A stretch of DNA of 64,000 bases, from assembly GCA_959022495.1 (NCBI GenBank), contig CAUEYX010000004.1, forward strand, positions 124,001 to 188,000, given 5' to 3'. The DNA comes from an uncultured Lachnospiraceae bacterium (GTDB lineage Bacteria > Bacillota > Clostridia > Lachnospirales > Lachnospiraceae). Of this stretch, positions 37,701 to 46,591 are shown piece after piece (position 1 is the first letter of the stretch; the number at the start of each line of letters is the position of its first letter). Below the pieces are notes generated by a model. The model worked only from the letters and a program-made list of their open reading frames with translations. It searched no databases and had not been told where the DNA came from. The position numbers and the translations under genes were made by a program.

Positions 37701-39860
37701 GTCGAATATACCAAAGTGGACGCGGATACCATTACATTTGACGCGGCGGCAGGAACAAGCTATACCATCAGCGATATCCGCAACGAAGAAGGAGCGGCTC
37801 AGGCGAGAGAGGAACTGAAGGACCTCATCGCGTCAGCGCAGGAAAAGCTGGATTCCAAATCACCGGAAGATGAGATCTATGACGCGGGCGCGAACCAGGC
37901 GCTGGCGGAAGCGATCGAGACGGCACAGGGCGTGCTGGATTCGGACACCCAGGATTATTTTGCACTTTCCGACGCGGTAAGGGCGCTCCAGGAAGCGGTC
38001 AATGATTTTGATGACGCGTACAATGTGGCATTTTCCGTTTCACCGCAAAGCGGCATTTACAGCGGGGGACTGACGGTGAAAGTGGAGTGCGCAAGCAGTA
38101 TTGTGGACATCCGCTACACCACGGACGGAAGTGAGCCCACGGCGGATTCACCGAAGTACTATAACGGAATTGTACTTCCGTACGGCATCAGTACTGTGAA
38201 AACAGCATCCTTCCTGGGCGGTAAACAGATCAATGATACACTTACCTATGAGTATATGGTCAATGACAATAACAATCTTGCTCTCGGCAGGAGCGTAAAA
38301 GTGACAGATGGCACAAGGGTTATCAGCGGCTATGGACCGGAGAAAACGGTGGATGGAGATACCTCTTCCCGTCTGGCGACAAACGGGTCAGGCGCGGGCG
38401 TTGAGATCGATCTTGGCAGCGCTGTGGAAGTAAGTGCGGTGACGATTGATCAGTTTGTTGAGGCGTATCAGACAACCCGGATTCAGGAGTACACAGTTGA
38501 ATACTGGAATGGAGAAACCTGGACAGAATGTGACCATGTTCAGAACAGTGTGAAAGAAACGGACAATATTATTTTCAACAACGATCCCAATGATAACCCC
38601 AGCCAGCATGCTTATATGGGATCGACATTTGATCCTGTGACTGCCTCTAAGCTGCGTGTCAGCATGACAGGCAGTGAGGTCAGCATCTGGGAGATCGGTG
38701 TGTACGGCAATGTGACGGCGGTAGATAAGACTGCGCTGGAGCAGGCGATCCTGGACGCGGGGGCCATTGAACTGGACGGATACACAGAGGCTTCGAAACA
38801 GGCACTTCAGGATGCTCTGCAGGAGGCGGAAACCGTCTTTGGCAGCAGCGCGGCGTCCCAGACTGACGTGGACAAAGCGGCGGAAGCCCTGCGCAAGGCA
38901 ATCGATGGACTGACCCTCAAACCGGATGAGACCGTCAGCAAGAAAACGCTGGAGTATTTCCTGAACAGCGCGAAAGAGCATATGGCGGCCGGTGACGTAG
39001 ACAGCTGCGTGGAGTCAGTAAAGAAGCTTTTTGAGGAAGCAGTCGCTGAGGGCGAAGCCGTGATGGCGGATGAAAATGCCACAAGAGAGGAAGTCATGAA
39101 CGCATCCATGAAGCTGGTGAAAGCGATCCATGCTTTGAATATGAAGGCGGCGGACAAGACCGATCTGGAGATGGCGGCAGAACTGGCCGGCATGATCGAC
39201 CTGAGCAGATACATAGAGGCTGGGCAGCAGGAATTCTCAGACGCGCTGGCAGCGGCAGAGGAAGTGCTGGCTGACGGGGACGCGCTGCAGGGCGATGTGG
39301 ACACGGCTTGGAGCGATCTGGTGACCGCGATGGAAAACCTGAGACTGAAAGCCAATAAAGAAGCTCTGGAAGAACTCTTAAATGAGGCGGCAGGCCTTGA
39401 GCTGAGCCGTTACACGGAAGAATCCGTAACCATGTTCCGGGCAGCATTTGCTTCCGCCCAGGCGGTCTTTGCGGACGAGGCGCTGACAGAAGCGGATCAG
39501 CAGAAAGTGGATGCCGCCGCGGCTTCCTTGAAGAAAGCAAAAGAGGGTCTTTTGGCGAAAGCGGACGGATCTGAAGACGGAGATGAGGATGGCCAGAATC
39601 CAGATGGGCAGAATCCGGATGACCCGGATTCAGGTGACCAGAATTCGGATGGCGGAAACCAGGCCGGCAGTGACCAGAACGGCGGTGGTTCCGGCGGAGA
39701 TGGCTCCAAGACATCCGGTACGGGAAATGCAGACCAGAACAGTGGAACTTCTGGAAACAAGGCGGCAAAGACCGGCGATGGAGCTCCGCTTATGGGATGG
39801 ATGATGCTTGCGATACTATCAGGCGCGGCAGTGCTGACCGTATATAGAAAAAGAGCATAA
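34767..39860 (+). CDS. Sortase-anchored GH95 alpha-L-fucosidase
   Basis: A surface fucosidase is predicted, 1697 residues from TTG 34767; AGGAGGG lies 9 bases upstream and the protein then starts with a good signal peptide (MKQRKKLMGWILSSAMLVSG). GH95 hallmarks are RIWYDSPATDWESEASPLGNG, INEHTLWSGGP, QGIWASGLNPPWDADYHTN, SYSPEHGPYS and FGATAGMTEMLLQS. An F5/8-type (discoidin) domain (about 190-335) sits inside the N-terminal beta domain. After the catalytic part come a chitobiase-like Ig fold, a second discoidin domain, FIVAR modules, a linker and NKAAKTGDGAP with membrane segment. GH95 enzymes typically release alpha-1,2-fucose, which would complement the GH29 enzyme on mucin or blood-group glycans. 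Confidence 0.92.
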   Translation: MKQRKKLMGWILSSAMLVSGILPVNAMAAEPEEAAAGQPALRIWYDSPATDWESEASPLGNGFMGAMVFGGVDSDQILINEHTLWSGGPGSDPDYDGGHNSRSSEENAANLKKAQELLQDEVTQFTENNSAYVDESTGKVVSSNFNPSNEVKNLINTLKGDKSHFGQYQQLSNIMITNAPAKTVTPVGIDSNSANKNSENQQYQEGPEKAFDNNTDTKWYSVGGLSGDAKQEFPVWVTAEYAEPVTTSQYAIVSGNDTPARDPKAWNLYGSNDGEEFVLIDAQTDARFENRIQTKYFPLDEEVSYKYYKFEVTELYGNAGGCQMQEIIINASEEKASQYTDYVRALDLDTAVASVDYTLDEVSYHREYFVSNPANVMAVRLTADEDGSITKYFSINTPQTKAEITAADDTITLTGTPSDHGEDGLHFAQQVKILLPGDGTMEADEDGGIMVTGADEVVLLMSAGTNYQQCMDDSYDYFSDEDPLDGVKERIAAAQEKGYEALKEEHIADYKSLYDNMKLDLGGSVPDKSTDALLAGYNGRSGDPNTAGEDLYLETLYYQFGRYLMIASSREGSLPANLQGIWASGLNPPWDADYHTNINVQMNYWLSEQTNLSECHTPLIAYINSLVPRGSETAKNVFGEDTRGWTTFHENNIWGNTAPATSDAFYTPTAAAWLCQDIWEVYAFNLDEEFLAENYDTMLQSALFLVDILVEDERDGTLVVSPSYSPEHGPYSLGSTFDQAVVWDIFHNVILAADVLGRSDTSDVQEVKAAFENLSGPKIGLAGQFQEWKDETTMDITGDGGHRHVNHLYGLHPGKQIVAGRSEQDDEYVEAMKETLNTRGDGGTGWSKAWKINFWARLRDGDHAHKMVEEQLKDSTLTNLFDTHPPFQIDGNFGATAGMTEMLLQSQGDSIDLLAAIPADWDTGSVTGLRARGDVTVDMTWQRSTLTGAVLTAGTDGTLKVRGENIGTSTLTNSNGKEVEYTKVDADTITFDAAAGTSYTISDIRNEEGAAQAREELKDLIASAQEKLDSKSPEDEIYDAGANQALAEAIETAQGVLDSDTQDYFALSDAVRALQEAVNDFDDAYNVAFSVSPQSGIYSGGLTVKVECASSIVDIRYTTDGSEPTADSPKYYNGIVLPYGISTVKTASFLGGKQINDTLTYEYMVNDNNNLALGRSVKVTDGTRVISGYGPEKTVDGDTSSRLATNGSGAGVEIDLGSAVEVSAVTIDQFVEAYQTTRIQEYTVEYWNGETWTECDHVQNSVKETDNIIFNNDPNDNPSQHAYMGSTFDPVTASKLRVSMTGSEVSIWEIGVYGNVTAVDKTALEQAILDAGAIELDGYTEASKQALQDALQEAETVFGSSAASQTDVDKAAEALRKAIDGLTLKPDETVSKKTLEYFLNSAKEHMAAGDVDSCVESVKKLFEEAVAEGEAVMADENATREEVMNASMKLVKAIHALNMKAADKTDLEMAAELAGMIDLSRYIEAGQQEFSDALAAAEEVLADGDALQGDVDTAWSDLVTAMENLRLKANKEALEELLNEAAGLELSRYTEESVTMFRAAFASAQAVFADEALTEADQQKVDAAAASLKKAKEGLLAKADGSEDGDEDGQNPDGQNPDDPDSGDQNSDGGNQAGSDQNGGGSGGDGSKTSGTGNADQNSGTSGNKAAKTGDGAPLMGWMMLAILSGAAVLTVYRKRA

Positions 39861-39879
39861 ATAATGAAAAAAGTATTTA

Positions 39880-39931
39880 GGGCGCGGCTGAAAGCGGATA
39901 AAATATCCGGCGCAGGCCGCGCCCGTTCTTT
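39880..39931 (+). terminator. Terminator after the GH95 gene
   Basis: GGGCGCGGC (39880-39888) pairs with GCCGCGCCC (39916-39924), and a T-rich run follows. Confidence 0.85.
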
Positions 39932-39970
39932 CTGTTCGAAATCTGTCTCTGACCACGCTGTAAACAACAG

Positions 39971-39999
39971 TGGAATAAAACAGGAAAAGATGCTATAAT
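39971..39999 (+). promoter_or_regulatory. Promoter of gdpP-rplI-dnaB
   Basis: TATAAT (39994-39999) with a weak TGGAAT -35 box (39971-39976) at 17 bases. Confidence 0.45.
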
Positions 40000-40091
40000 A
40001 AGACAGTATAGCGGAAAACAGAGAATTTTTATAAGTTCTGCATTGTGCATAGCTGTCGTTTTGGGGCAGATATGGATGAGGTGAAACCATT

Positions 40092-42140
40092 ATGAAAAAG
40101 AAAAAAGGAATGCGCTTAAAGGGTCAGCTTCGGATGTATATGAACTGGCCGCTCATTATGACAATCCTGCTCGCGGCCATGAATGTCTGGCTTTATATGA
40201 TCGATAAAAAAGCGGGATTCATAATGTCTGTATTTATACTGGTCTATCTGGCGATCGCGGGAGGTCTGTATTTTTACAACCGTTCCCTGATTCTGGCGGA
40301 TCTGATTCAGTTTTCGGCGCAGTACAAAGGGATCGAGCATACTCTGTTAAAAGAGCTGGCAGTGCCCTACGCGATTACGCTGGAGGACGGGCGCATTCTC
40401 TGGAGGAACGACGCTTTCGCTGCGCTGATGGCGGGGCCGAGGAAGGAGAAATATTTAAGCCGGATGATCCCCGACCTGCACCCCGGAGTTTTCCCAAAGG
40501 GGGATCTGGATCATTCTCAGATGGAAGTGACCTATAAGGACAGAGATTACCAGGTGGAACTGCGGCGTGTATCCCTTGCGGGATTCAGCCAGAAGGAGGA
40601 GCTGCTCCAGATACCGGAAGACGAAGAATTCTTTGTGGCAGTCTCCATGCTGGATGTGACGGAGCTCAACGCGTATATCCGGGAGAATGAAGACCAGCGT
40701 ATGATCGCGGGCCTGATCTATATCGATAATTATGATGAGGTCATGGAAAGTGTGGAGGAAGTGCGCCAGTCGCTCCTGGTGGCATTGATTGACAGAAAGA
40801 TCAACAAATATATCGGTGATGTGGACGGCATCGTCAAGAAGATGGAGAAGGACAAGTATTTTATTGTTCTTAAGAAAGAGAGCTATAAGAAGATCGCGGA
40901 AGATAAGTTTTCCCTGCTGGAAGAAGTTAAGCAGGTTAATATCGGGAACGCCCGCTCCGCTACACTGAGCATCGGGCTTGGCCTCAATACCGCCACCTAT
41001 GCTCTGAGTTACCAGTACGCCCGCGTGGCCATTGATTTAGCGCTTGCCCGCGGCGGTGACCAGGCTGTCATTAAGGACTGCAATGGGATCACATATTTCG
41101 GAGGGAAGAAGGAGCAGACCGCGAAAAATACCCGCGTCAAGGCGCGTGTTAAAGCGGAGGCCCTGCGGGAGTTCATCGTGACAAAAGACCAGGTCATGAT
41201 TATGGGACACAAGATCGCGGACCCGGATTCATTCGGCGCGTGCATGGGAATCTACAGGGCAGCGGTAAGCCTGGAGAAGAAGGCCCATATTATTATCAAT
41301 ACTGTGACAGAGTCCGTCCGTCCCCTTTATGACGAGATCGCGGAGAGTCCGGCATATGAGGATGATATCTTTCTCACGTCAGACCAGGCGATGGATTATT
41401 TTACGGACAACACAATGATCGTGGTGGTGGACACGAACAAGCCGCAGATGACGGAGTGCCCGGAACTGCTGAGGCGTTCCCGCATGACGGCGGTCCTGGA
41501 CCATCACCGCCAGAGCAGCAATGTGATAGAAAACGCGGTTCTCTCTTATGTGGAGCCGTACTCCTCATCCGCCTGTGAGATGGTTGCGGAGGTGCTCCAG
41601 TATATCGCGGATGGCATCAAGATCCCGTCCGTGGAGGCAGACTGTCTGTATGCGGGAATCATGATTGACACAAGGAACTTTATGAACCGCACGGGAGTGC
41701 GGACATTTGAAGCGGCTGCTTTTCTGCGGAGATGCGGCGCGGATATTACCCGGGTGCGCAAGATGTTCCGAGACGATATGGCGTCTTACCGCGCGAAGGC
41801 GGAAGCCATGCGCAGGGCAGAGGTCTACCGGAAAGAGTACGCCATCGCGGAGTGCCCAAGCGATATCGAGAGCCCCACGGTGCTGGCGGCTCAGACAGCG
41901 AACGAGCTGCTGGATATCAGCGGCATCAAGGCGTCCTTTGTGTTTACAGTGTATGAGGGCAAGATTTACTTAAGCGCCCGTTCCATCGATGAGGTGAATG
42001 TGCAGATTATCGCTGAGAAGCTTGGCGGAGGCGGGCATATCAATTCCGCGGGCGCGCAGTTTGACCATACGGATATTCAGGAAGTCATACAGGTGCTGAA
42101 AGAGACGATTGACGAGATGATTGAGGAAGGAGATATTTAG
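40092..42140 (+). CDS. gdpP: Cyclic-di-AMP phosphodiesterase GdpP
   Basis: This membrane enzyme degrades cyclic-di-AMP and so controls potassium and osmotic balance and wall stress. The 682 residues show two membrane segments (about 15-75), a degenerate PAS domain (about 80-145), a degenerate GGDEF domain (about 170-305) and DHH/DHHA1 catalytic domains (about 360-680). Metal-site motifs are MGHKIADPDSFGACMG (Asp377), VVDTN, DHHRQS (Asp470) and GGGGHINSAG. Gene order gdpP-rplI-dnaB is conserved in Firmicutes; rplI starts two bases after the stop. Confidence 0.95.
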   Translation: MKKKKGMRLKGQLRMYMNWPLIMTILLAAMNVWLYMIDKKAGFIMSVFILVYLAIAGGLYFYNRSLILADLIQFSAQYKGIEHTLLKELAVPYAITLEDGRILWRNDAFAALMAGPRKEKYLSRMIPDLHPGVFPKGDLDHSQMEVTYKDRDYQVELRRVSLAGFSQKEELLQIPEDEEFFVAVSMLDVTELNAYIRENEDQRMIAGLIYIDNYDEVMESVEEVRQSLLVALIDRKINKYIGDVDGIVKKMEKDKYFIVLKKESYKKIAEDKFSLLEEVKQVNIGNARSATLSIGLGLNTATYALSYQYARVAIDLALARGGDQAVIKDCNGITYFGGKKEQTAKNTRVKARVKAEALREFIVTKDQVMIMGHKIADPDSFGACMGIYRAAVSLEKKAHIIINTVTESVRPLYDEIAESPAYEDDIFLTSDQAMDYFTDNTMIVVVDTNKPQMTECPELLRRSRMTAVLDHHRQSSNVIENAVLSYVEPYSSSACEMVAEVLQYIADGIKIPSVEADCLYAGIMIDTRNFMNRTGVRTFEAAAFLRRCGADITRVRKMFRDDMASYRAKAEAMRRAEVYRKEYAIAECPSDIESPTVLAAQTANELLDISGIKASFVFTVYEGKIYLSARSIDEVNVQIIAEKLGGGGHINSAGAQFDHTDIQEVIQVLKETIDEMIEEGDI

Positions 42141-42142
42141 GT

Positions 42143-42592
42143 ATGAAAGTAATACTATTACAGGATGTAAAATCTCTCGGGAAAAAGGGAGAGATTGTAA
42201 ATGTGAACGACGGATACGCAAGGAACTTTATCCTGCCGAAGAAGCTGGGGGTGGAGGCTACTGGCAAGAACCTCAACGACTTAAAGCTTCAGAGAAATAA
42301 TGAGAAAAAAGTGGCTCAGGAGAATCTTGAGGCCGCGAAGAAGCTGGCGGCAGAGCTGGCAGAGGGTCAGGTGGAACTGGCCATCAAAGTGGGGGAGGGC
42401 GGCAGAGCCTTCGGTTCTGTATCCAGCAAGGAGATCGCGGCGGCAGTGAAAGAGCAGATGAATCTTGATGTAGATAAGAAAAAGATTCAGCTGAAAGAAG
42501 CGATCAAGTCACTGGGTACACATATTGTGTCTGTAAAGCTCCATCCGCAGGTGACAGCGGAGCTGAAAGTGTTCGTTAAGGAAGAAGCATAA
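42143..42592 (+). CDS. rplI: 50S ribosomal protein bL9
   Basis: The 149-residue product is bL9. The N-terminal RNA-binding domain has the signature MKVILLQDVKSLGKKGEIV and VNDGYARNFILPKKLG. A long connecting helix and a C-terminal domain (GRAFGSVSSKEIAAAVKEQ) follow. It is translationally linked to gdpP. Confidence 0.98.
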   Translation: MKVILLQDVKSLGKKGEIVNVNDGYARNFILPKKLGVEATGKNLNDLKLQRNNEKKVAQENLEAAKKLAAELAEGQVELAIKVGEGGRAFGSVSSKEIAAAVKEQMNLDVDKKKIQLKEAIKSLGTHIVSVKLHPQVTAELKVFVKEEA

Positions 42593-42605
42593 GGAGACAT
42601 TCTTC

Positions 42606-43949
42606 ATGGATATAGAAGCGGCAATGAAACGGATACCGCCCCACAGCATTGAGGCAGAACAGGCAGTGCTGGGGGCGATGCTTATGAATAAGGATGCGGT
42701 TATGGTGGCGTCGGAGATGCTCACGGGCGATGACTTTTACCAGACCGCGTATGGGATTCTGTTTGACGCTGTGGTGGATCTCTTTAAAGAAGGGCGTCCG
42801 GTGGATTTGATCACCCTCCAGGAGCATTTAAAGGAAAAGGATGTGCCGCCTGAGATCAGCGGCATGGAATTCGTAAGAGAGCTTCTCGCGGGCACACAGA
42901 CCTCGGCAAATATTAAGTATTACGCGGAGATTGTGAGGGACAAAGCGATCCTGCGCAGGCTCATTAAGATCAATGAAGAAACTGCCAATACCTGTTATCT
43001 CGAGAACCGTCCGCTGGAGGAGATCCTGGAGCAGACAGAGAAACAGGTGTTTGAGCTTGTGGAACATGGCAATTCCCAGGAGTATGTGCCGATCCGGCAG
43101 GTGGTGCTCAATGCGCTTGACGTGATCGAGAGAGCCTCCAAGACAAAGGGTACTGTCACCGGCATTCCTACCGGTTTTATTGATCTTGATTATAAGCTTT
43201 CCGGTCTTCAGCGGTCAGACCTGGTGCTGATCGCGGCGCGTCCTTCTATGGGAAAGACGGCGTTTGTACTGAATATAGCCCAGCACGTGGCATTCCGCCA
43301 GAATCTGGCGGTGGCGATCTTCAGTCTGGAGATGTCAAAGGAGCAGCTTGTGAACCGTCTGTTTTCCCTGGAGTCCCACGTGGATGCCCAGGTGCTGCGG
43401 ACCGGGACCCTGTCAGATACGGACTGGGAGAAGCTGATTGAAGGCGCCGGGACCATCGGTAATTCCAGAATGATTATTGATGACACTTCCGGTATCTCCA
43501 TCTCGGAGATGCGTTCCAAGTGCCGGAAATATAAACTGGAGCAGGGGCTGGACCTGATTATTATTGACTACCTGCAGCTCATGAGCGGAAGCGGCGGCAG
43601 GAAGAATGAGAGCCGCCAGCAGGAGATCTCAGAGATCTCGCGTTCGCTGAAAGGGCTTGCCAGGGAGCTGAATGTTCCGGTTATCGCCCTGTCACAGCTC
43701 AGCCGTGCCGTGGAGCAGAGGACGGACAAGCGTCCCATGCTCTCAGACCTGCGTGAGTCCGGGGCCATCGAGCAGGATGCGGATGTGTGTATGTTCATAT
43801 ACAGGGACGATTATTATAATCCCGATACAGAAGATAAAAACATAGCGGAGATCATTATCGCAAAGCAGAGAAACGGTCCCATCGGGACTGTACGCCTTGC
43901 GTGGATGCCGCAGTACACACGCTTCGGGAATGAACTGCGGCAGCAGTAG
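42606..43949 (+). CDS. dnaB: Replicative DNA helicase
   Basis: The hexameric helicase unwinds DNA at the replication fork. The 447 residues comprise an N-terminal domain (PPHSIEAEQAVLGAML), a linker, and a RecA-like motor with Walker A ARPSMGKTAF (about 210-219), Walker B LIIIDYLQLM and DLRESGAIEQDADV. No intein is present. AAGGAG precedes ATG, 13 bases after rplI. Its stop lies 6 bases from the end of the convergent MerR-like gene. Confidence 0.98.
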   Translation: MDIEAAMKRIPPHSIEAEQAVLGAMLMNKDAVMVASEMLTGDDFYQTAYGILFDAVVDLFKEGRPVDLITLQEHLKEKDVPPEISGMEFVRELLAGTQTSANIKYYAEIVRDKAILRRLIKINEETANTCYLENRPLEEILEQTEKQVFELVEHGNSQEYVPIRQVVLNALDVIERASKTKGTVTGIPTGFIDLDYKLSGLQRSDLVLIAARPSMGKTAFVLNIAQHVAFRQNLAVAIFSLEMSKEQLVNRLFSLESHVDAQVLRTGTLSDTDWEKLIEGAGTIGNSRMIIDDTSGISISEMRSKCRKYKLEQGLDLIIIDYLQLMSGSGGRKNESRQQEISEISRSLKGLARELNVPVIALSQLSRAVEQRTDKRPMLSDLRESGAIEQDADVCMFIYRDDYYNPDTEDKNIAEIIIAKQRNGPIGTVRLAWMPQYTRFGNELRQQ

Positions 43950-43955
43950 AGAAAT

Positions 43956-44615
43956 TTATGTAAATATCTTTCTTAATCTCATAATGGCTCCGCCCTTGGC
44001 TGACTCTCTCCGGGTCGCCTGCTGCTGGCGGATCAGGGAGTCCAGCCTGCGGAAATGCTCTTCCTGCTGGCGTTCCTTAGCCTGGAGAAGATAATCCATC
44101 TCATGCATGACATCAGCGGTCACGGTACTGCTGATGTCTTTTTTCAGTACGGTGTTGTTTTCGGAGAGCGCCTCCCGGAAAACATCGCCCACCAGGGCGC
44201 GCATCTGTTCTACATTTTTCAATGGAATCATGACCTCGCCTGTCTCTGAGGCTGTCTGTTCCGTCGGAACTGCCGATGGATCAGCGGTGGTTCTGCCGGC
44301 AGCCGGCACTGCTTTGGGAGCGGAATCAGCATCCCCGATCTTGGCAGGCTTGTCCGCGCTTCCCCCTGATTTCATTTTCAGCCGTGTCTCTTTGAGTTCC
44401 GGTATCAGGGGTTTTAACTCTCTTAATAACATGCCTTCATCTTTGAGTTTCTTAATACAGCGGAAAAGCTGAATGTCGTCGTTGGTATAATATCGATGGC
44501 CCATTTCCGTGCGGCCGATCGTCAGGTTCAGCTCTTCTTCCCAGTATCTAAGTACATGGGATTCTACGTCAACCTGCTTTGCGGCTTCGGAAATCATAAA
44601 TCTGACCTCGCCCAT
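43956..44615 (-). CDS. MerR-type helix-turn-helix protein
   Basis: This 219-residue protein has an N-terminal MerR-type winged helix (about 5-75: FMISEAAKQVDVESHVLRYWEE, then MGHRYYTNDDIQLF), a linker rich in Ala/Pro/Ser (about 95-150) and a charged helical C-terminal part (about 160-219) with LQAKERQQEEHFRRLDSLIR. The layout resembles RacA-like or other MerR proteins of Firmicutes that bind DNA through a coiled coil, not small-molecule sensors. The target is unknown. AAGGAGG lies upstream on its own strand. Confidence 0.8.
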   Translation of the reverse strand: MGEVRFMISEAAKQVDVESHVLRYWEEELNLTIGRTEMGHRYYTNDDIQLFRCIKKLKDEGMLLRELKPLIPELKETRLKMKSGGSADKPAKIGDADSAPKAVPAAGRTTADPSAVPTEQTASETGEVMIPLKNVEQMRALVGDVFREALSENNTVLKKDISSTVTADVMHEMDYLLQAKERQQEEHFRRLDSLIRQQQATRRESAKGGAIMRLRKIFT

Positions 44616-44795
44616 TAATATTTATACCTCCTTATTCTGATCTGCTGATCTGTAAGCGGGAACCCTTATCGCTGATCTGTGAGGGGCTGTCCCGGCTCTA
44701 TGCACATTATAGCACAGGGGGCATCCGGGGTAAGAAAGAATCGTTCGTGAAGTTACGACAAAATCTTTCCGGAGGGAGCCGGCGCTGAATCTGTC

Positions 44796-44824
44796 TTGCC
44801 CTCCGGGGCGGCGGATGCTAAAAT
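44796..44824 (+). promoter_or_regulatory. Promoter of the sugar O-acetyltransferase gene
   Basis: TTGCCC (44796-44801) and TAAAAT (44819-44824) are 17 bases apart; ATG 44874 follows about 50 bases on. Confidence 0.55.
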
Positions 44825-44873
44825 GGGGTCTGTAGTATTGAGAAAAAGAGCGAAACAGGGAAAGGAAAAGAAA

Positions 44874-45494
44874 ATGATGGATATGAAAAAAAGAAGGGAC
44901 GCCGGACTGGCCTACATTTCGGATGAGAGCGTGTTTGCGGAGCAGGCAGAGACGAGGCGGATTCTGCAGAGGCTGAATTTTATGGACCGTTCGGATTTTG
45001 AGGGGATCGCGGAAGTGGTGAAAGAGCTTCTGGGGAAATCGGAGGGCGCTATGATCAACCCTCCGTTCTACTGTGACTATGGGACACATATCGAAGTGGG
45101 AAAGAATTTTTTTGCCAACTATAATTGTACGATTCTGGATGTGGCGAAAGTAAAGATCGGGGACAACTGTATGCTGGCCCCCAATGTGGCCATTTATACG
45201 GCAGGGCATCCGCTTCATCCGGATACCCGCAATTCAGGATACGAGTATGGGAAAGAAGTGACCATAGGGGATAACTGCTGGATCGGGGGAAACAGCGTGA
45301 TATGCCCGGGCGTCCATATTGGAAATGACGTGGTGATCGGAGCCGGGAGCGTGGTAACCAGGGATATTCCGGATGGGAGCATTGCCGCCGGCAGTCCCTG
45401 CAGGGTTATCCGCGGCATCACAGAAGACGACAGAAGGCTTCTTTACAAAGGCGAGGAGATCGACGACGAAGCGTGGGAGACCATTGCGCGCTGA
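44874..45494 (+). CDS. Sugar O-acetyltransferase (maltose/galactoside type)
   Basis: This acetyl-CoA-dependent acetyltransferase (Maa/LacA type) has 206 residues. An N-terminal helical cap (MKKRRDAGLAYISDESV) is followed by a left-handed beta-helix of hexapeptide repeats (VKIGDNCMLAPNVAIYTAGH, VTIGDNCWIGGNSVICPGVH, IGAGSVVTRDIPDGSIAAG). The catalytic histidine is in YTAGHPLHP. ATG 44874 is chosen because the predicted promoter lies over earlier possible starts. The acceptor sugar is unknown; such enzymes are often viewed as detoxifying excess sugars. Confidence 0.92.
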   Translation: MMDMKKRRDAGLAYISDESVFAEQAETRRILQRLNFMDRSDFEGIAEVVKELLGKSEGAMINPPFYCDYGTHIEVGKNFFANYNCTILDVAKVKIGDNCMLAPNVAIYTAGHPLHPDTRNSGYEYGKEVTIGDNCWIGGNSVICPGVHIGNDVVIGAGSVVTRDIPDGSIAAGSPCRVIRGITEDDRRLLYKGEEIDDEAWETIAR

Positions 45495-45610
45495 TCAATA
45501 AAAGAAAGTGAAGATATTTTACAAGCATTTTGGGAGTTCCTTATGGTAAAATAAGCGCCGGCGGGAAAAATCAAACAGGAAAAATCAAAATGAAAGAGGA
45601 GAGTAACAAC

Positions 45611-46501
45611 ATGGAACGTAAGACCGCGGCGGGGCATTTAACCGCTCTGATCACAATCATTATCTGGGGGACGACCTTTATATCCACAAAGGTGCTGCTG
45701 GCAGATTTTCAGCCTGTGGAGATCTTGTTTTTCCGTTTTATCATGGGATTCCTGGCGCTTCTGATCGTCTGCCCGCGCCGCCTGAAAGGAACGGATATCA
45801 GGAGGGAAGCGGCATTTGCCGCCGCCGGTTTAAGCGGGATTACCCTTTATTACCTGATGGAGAATATTGCGCTGACCTATACCATGGCTTCGAATGTGGG
45901 AGTGATTATTTCCGTGGCGCCCTTCTTTACGGCAATTTTGTCCCATCTGTTTCTGAAACAAGAGGAAAAGCTGAGCGCAAATTTTTTTCTTGGTTTTGCG
46001 GCGGCCATGGCTGGAATCGCTCTGATCAGTTTTAACGGGTCAGCGCTGCGGCTGAATCCCGCCGGGGATCTTCTGGCGCTTTTGGCGGCTTTTCTGTGGG
46101 CCTGCTATTCGATTCTGATCCGGAAGATCGGCGGATATGGTTACAATACGATTCTCACTACAAGGAGAATATTTTTGTATGGTATTCTGTTTATGATACC
46201 GGCCCTGTTCCTGTTCGACTTTCAGCTGGATCTGGGACGCTTTGGGGACAGGACGTATCTGCTGAACATCCTGTTTCTCGGACTTGGCGCGTCGGCGGCC
46301 TGCTTTGTGACATGGAACTATGCGGTAAAGCTTCTGGGGGTTGTTAAGACAAGCGTCTATATTTACATGGTCCCGGTCGTTACACTGGTGACCTCAGTCT
46401 TGATTCTAAAGGAACCCTTTACATGGATGACCGGAGCTGGGACTGCATTAACGCTGGCAGGACTTTGGCTGTCAGAGAGGAAGGATAGTAAAAAAGGATA
46501 G
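45611..46501 (+). CDS. EamA/DMT family transporter
   Basis: This is a drug/metabolite transporter superfamily protein with ten predicted membrane helices in two EamA repeats (296 residues). The first begins HLTALITIIIWGTTFISTK, the second LLALLAAFLWACYSILIRKIG. ATG 45611 has GAGGAGAG about 10 bases upstream. The substrate is unknown; members export amino acids or other small metabolites. It lies between an acetyltransferase and a two-component system and shows no clear link to either. Confidence 0.88.
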   Translation: MERKTAAGHLTALITIIIWGTTFISTKVLLADFQPVEILFFRFIMGFLALLIVCPRRLKGTDIRREAAFAAAGLSGITLYYLMENIALTYTMASNVGVIISVAPFFTAILSHLFLKQEEKLSANFFLGFAAAMAGIALISFNGSALRLNPAGDLLALLAAFLWACYSILIRKIGGYGYNTILTTRRIFLYGILFMIPALFLFDFQLDLGRFGDRTYLLNILFLGLGASAACFVTWNYAVKLLGVVKTSVYIYMVPVVTLVTSVLILKEPFTWMTGAGTALTLAGLWLSERKDSKKG

Positions 46502-46527
46502 GAAGATACAGTTATATTGGCTGAAAA

Positions 46528-46555
46528 TTGACTTTTATATGGTATAAATTATGCT
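46528..46555 (+). promoter_or_regulatory. Promoter of the OmpR-type two-component system
   Basis: TTGACT (46528-46533) and TATGCT (46550-46555) are 16 bases apart. Confidence 0.45.
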
Positions 46556-46591
46556 CATATTCAGATGATTGATTCTATGAGGATGAAAAAC

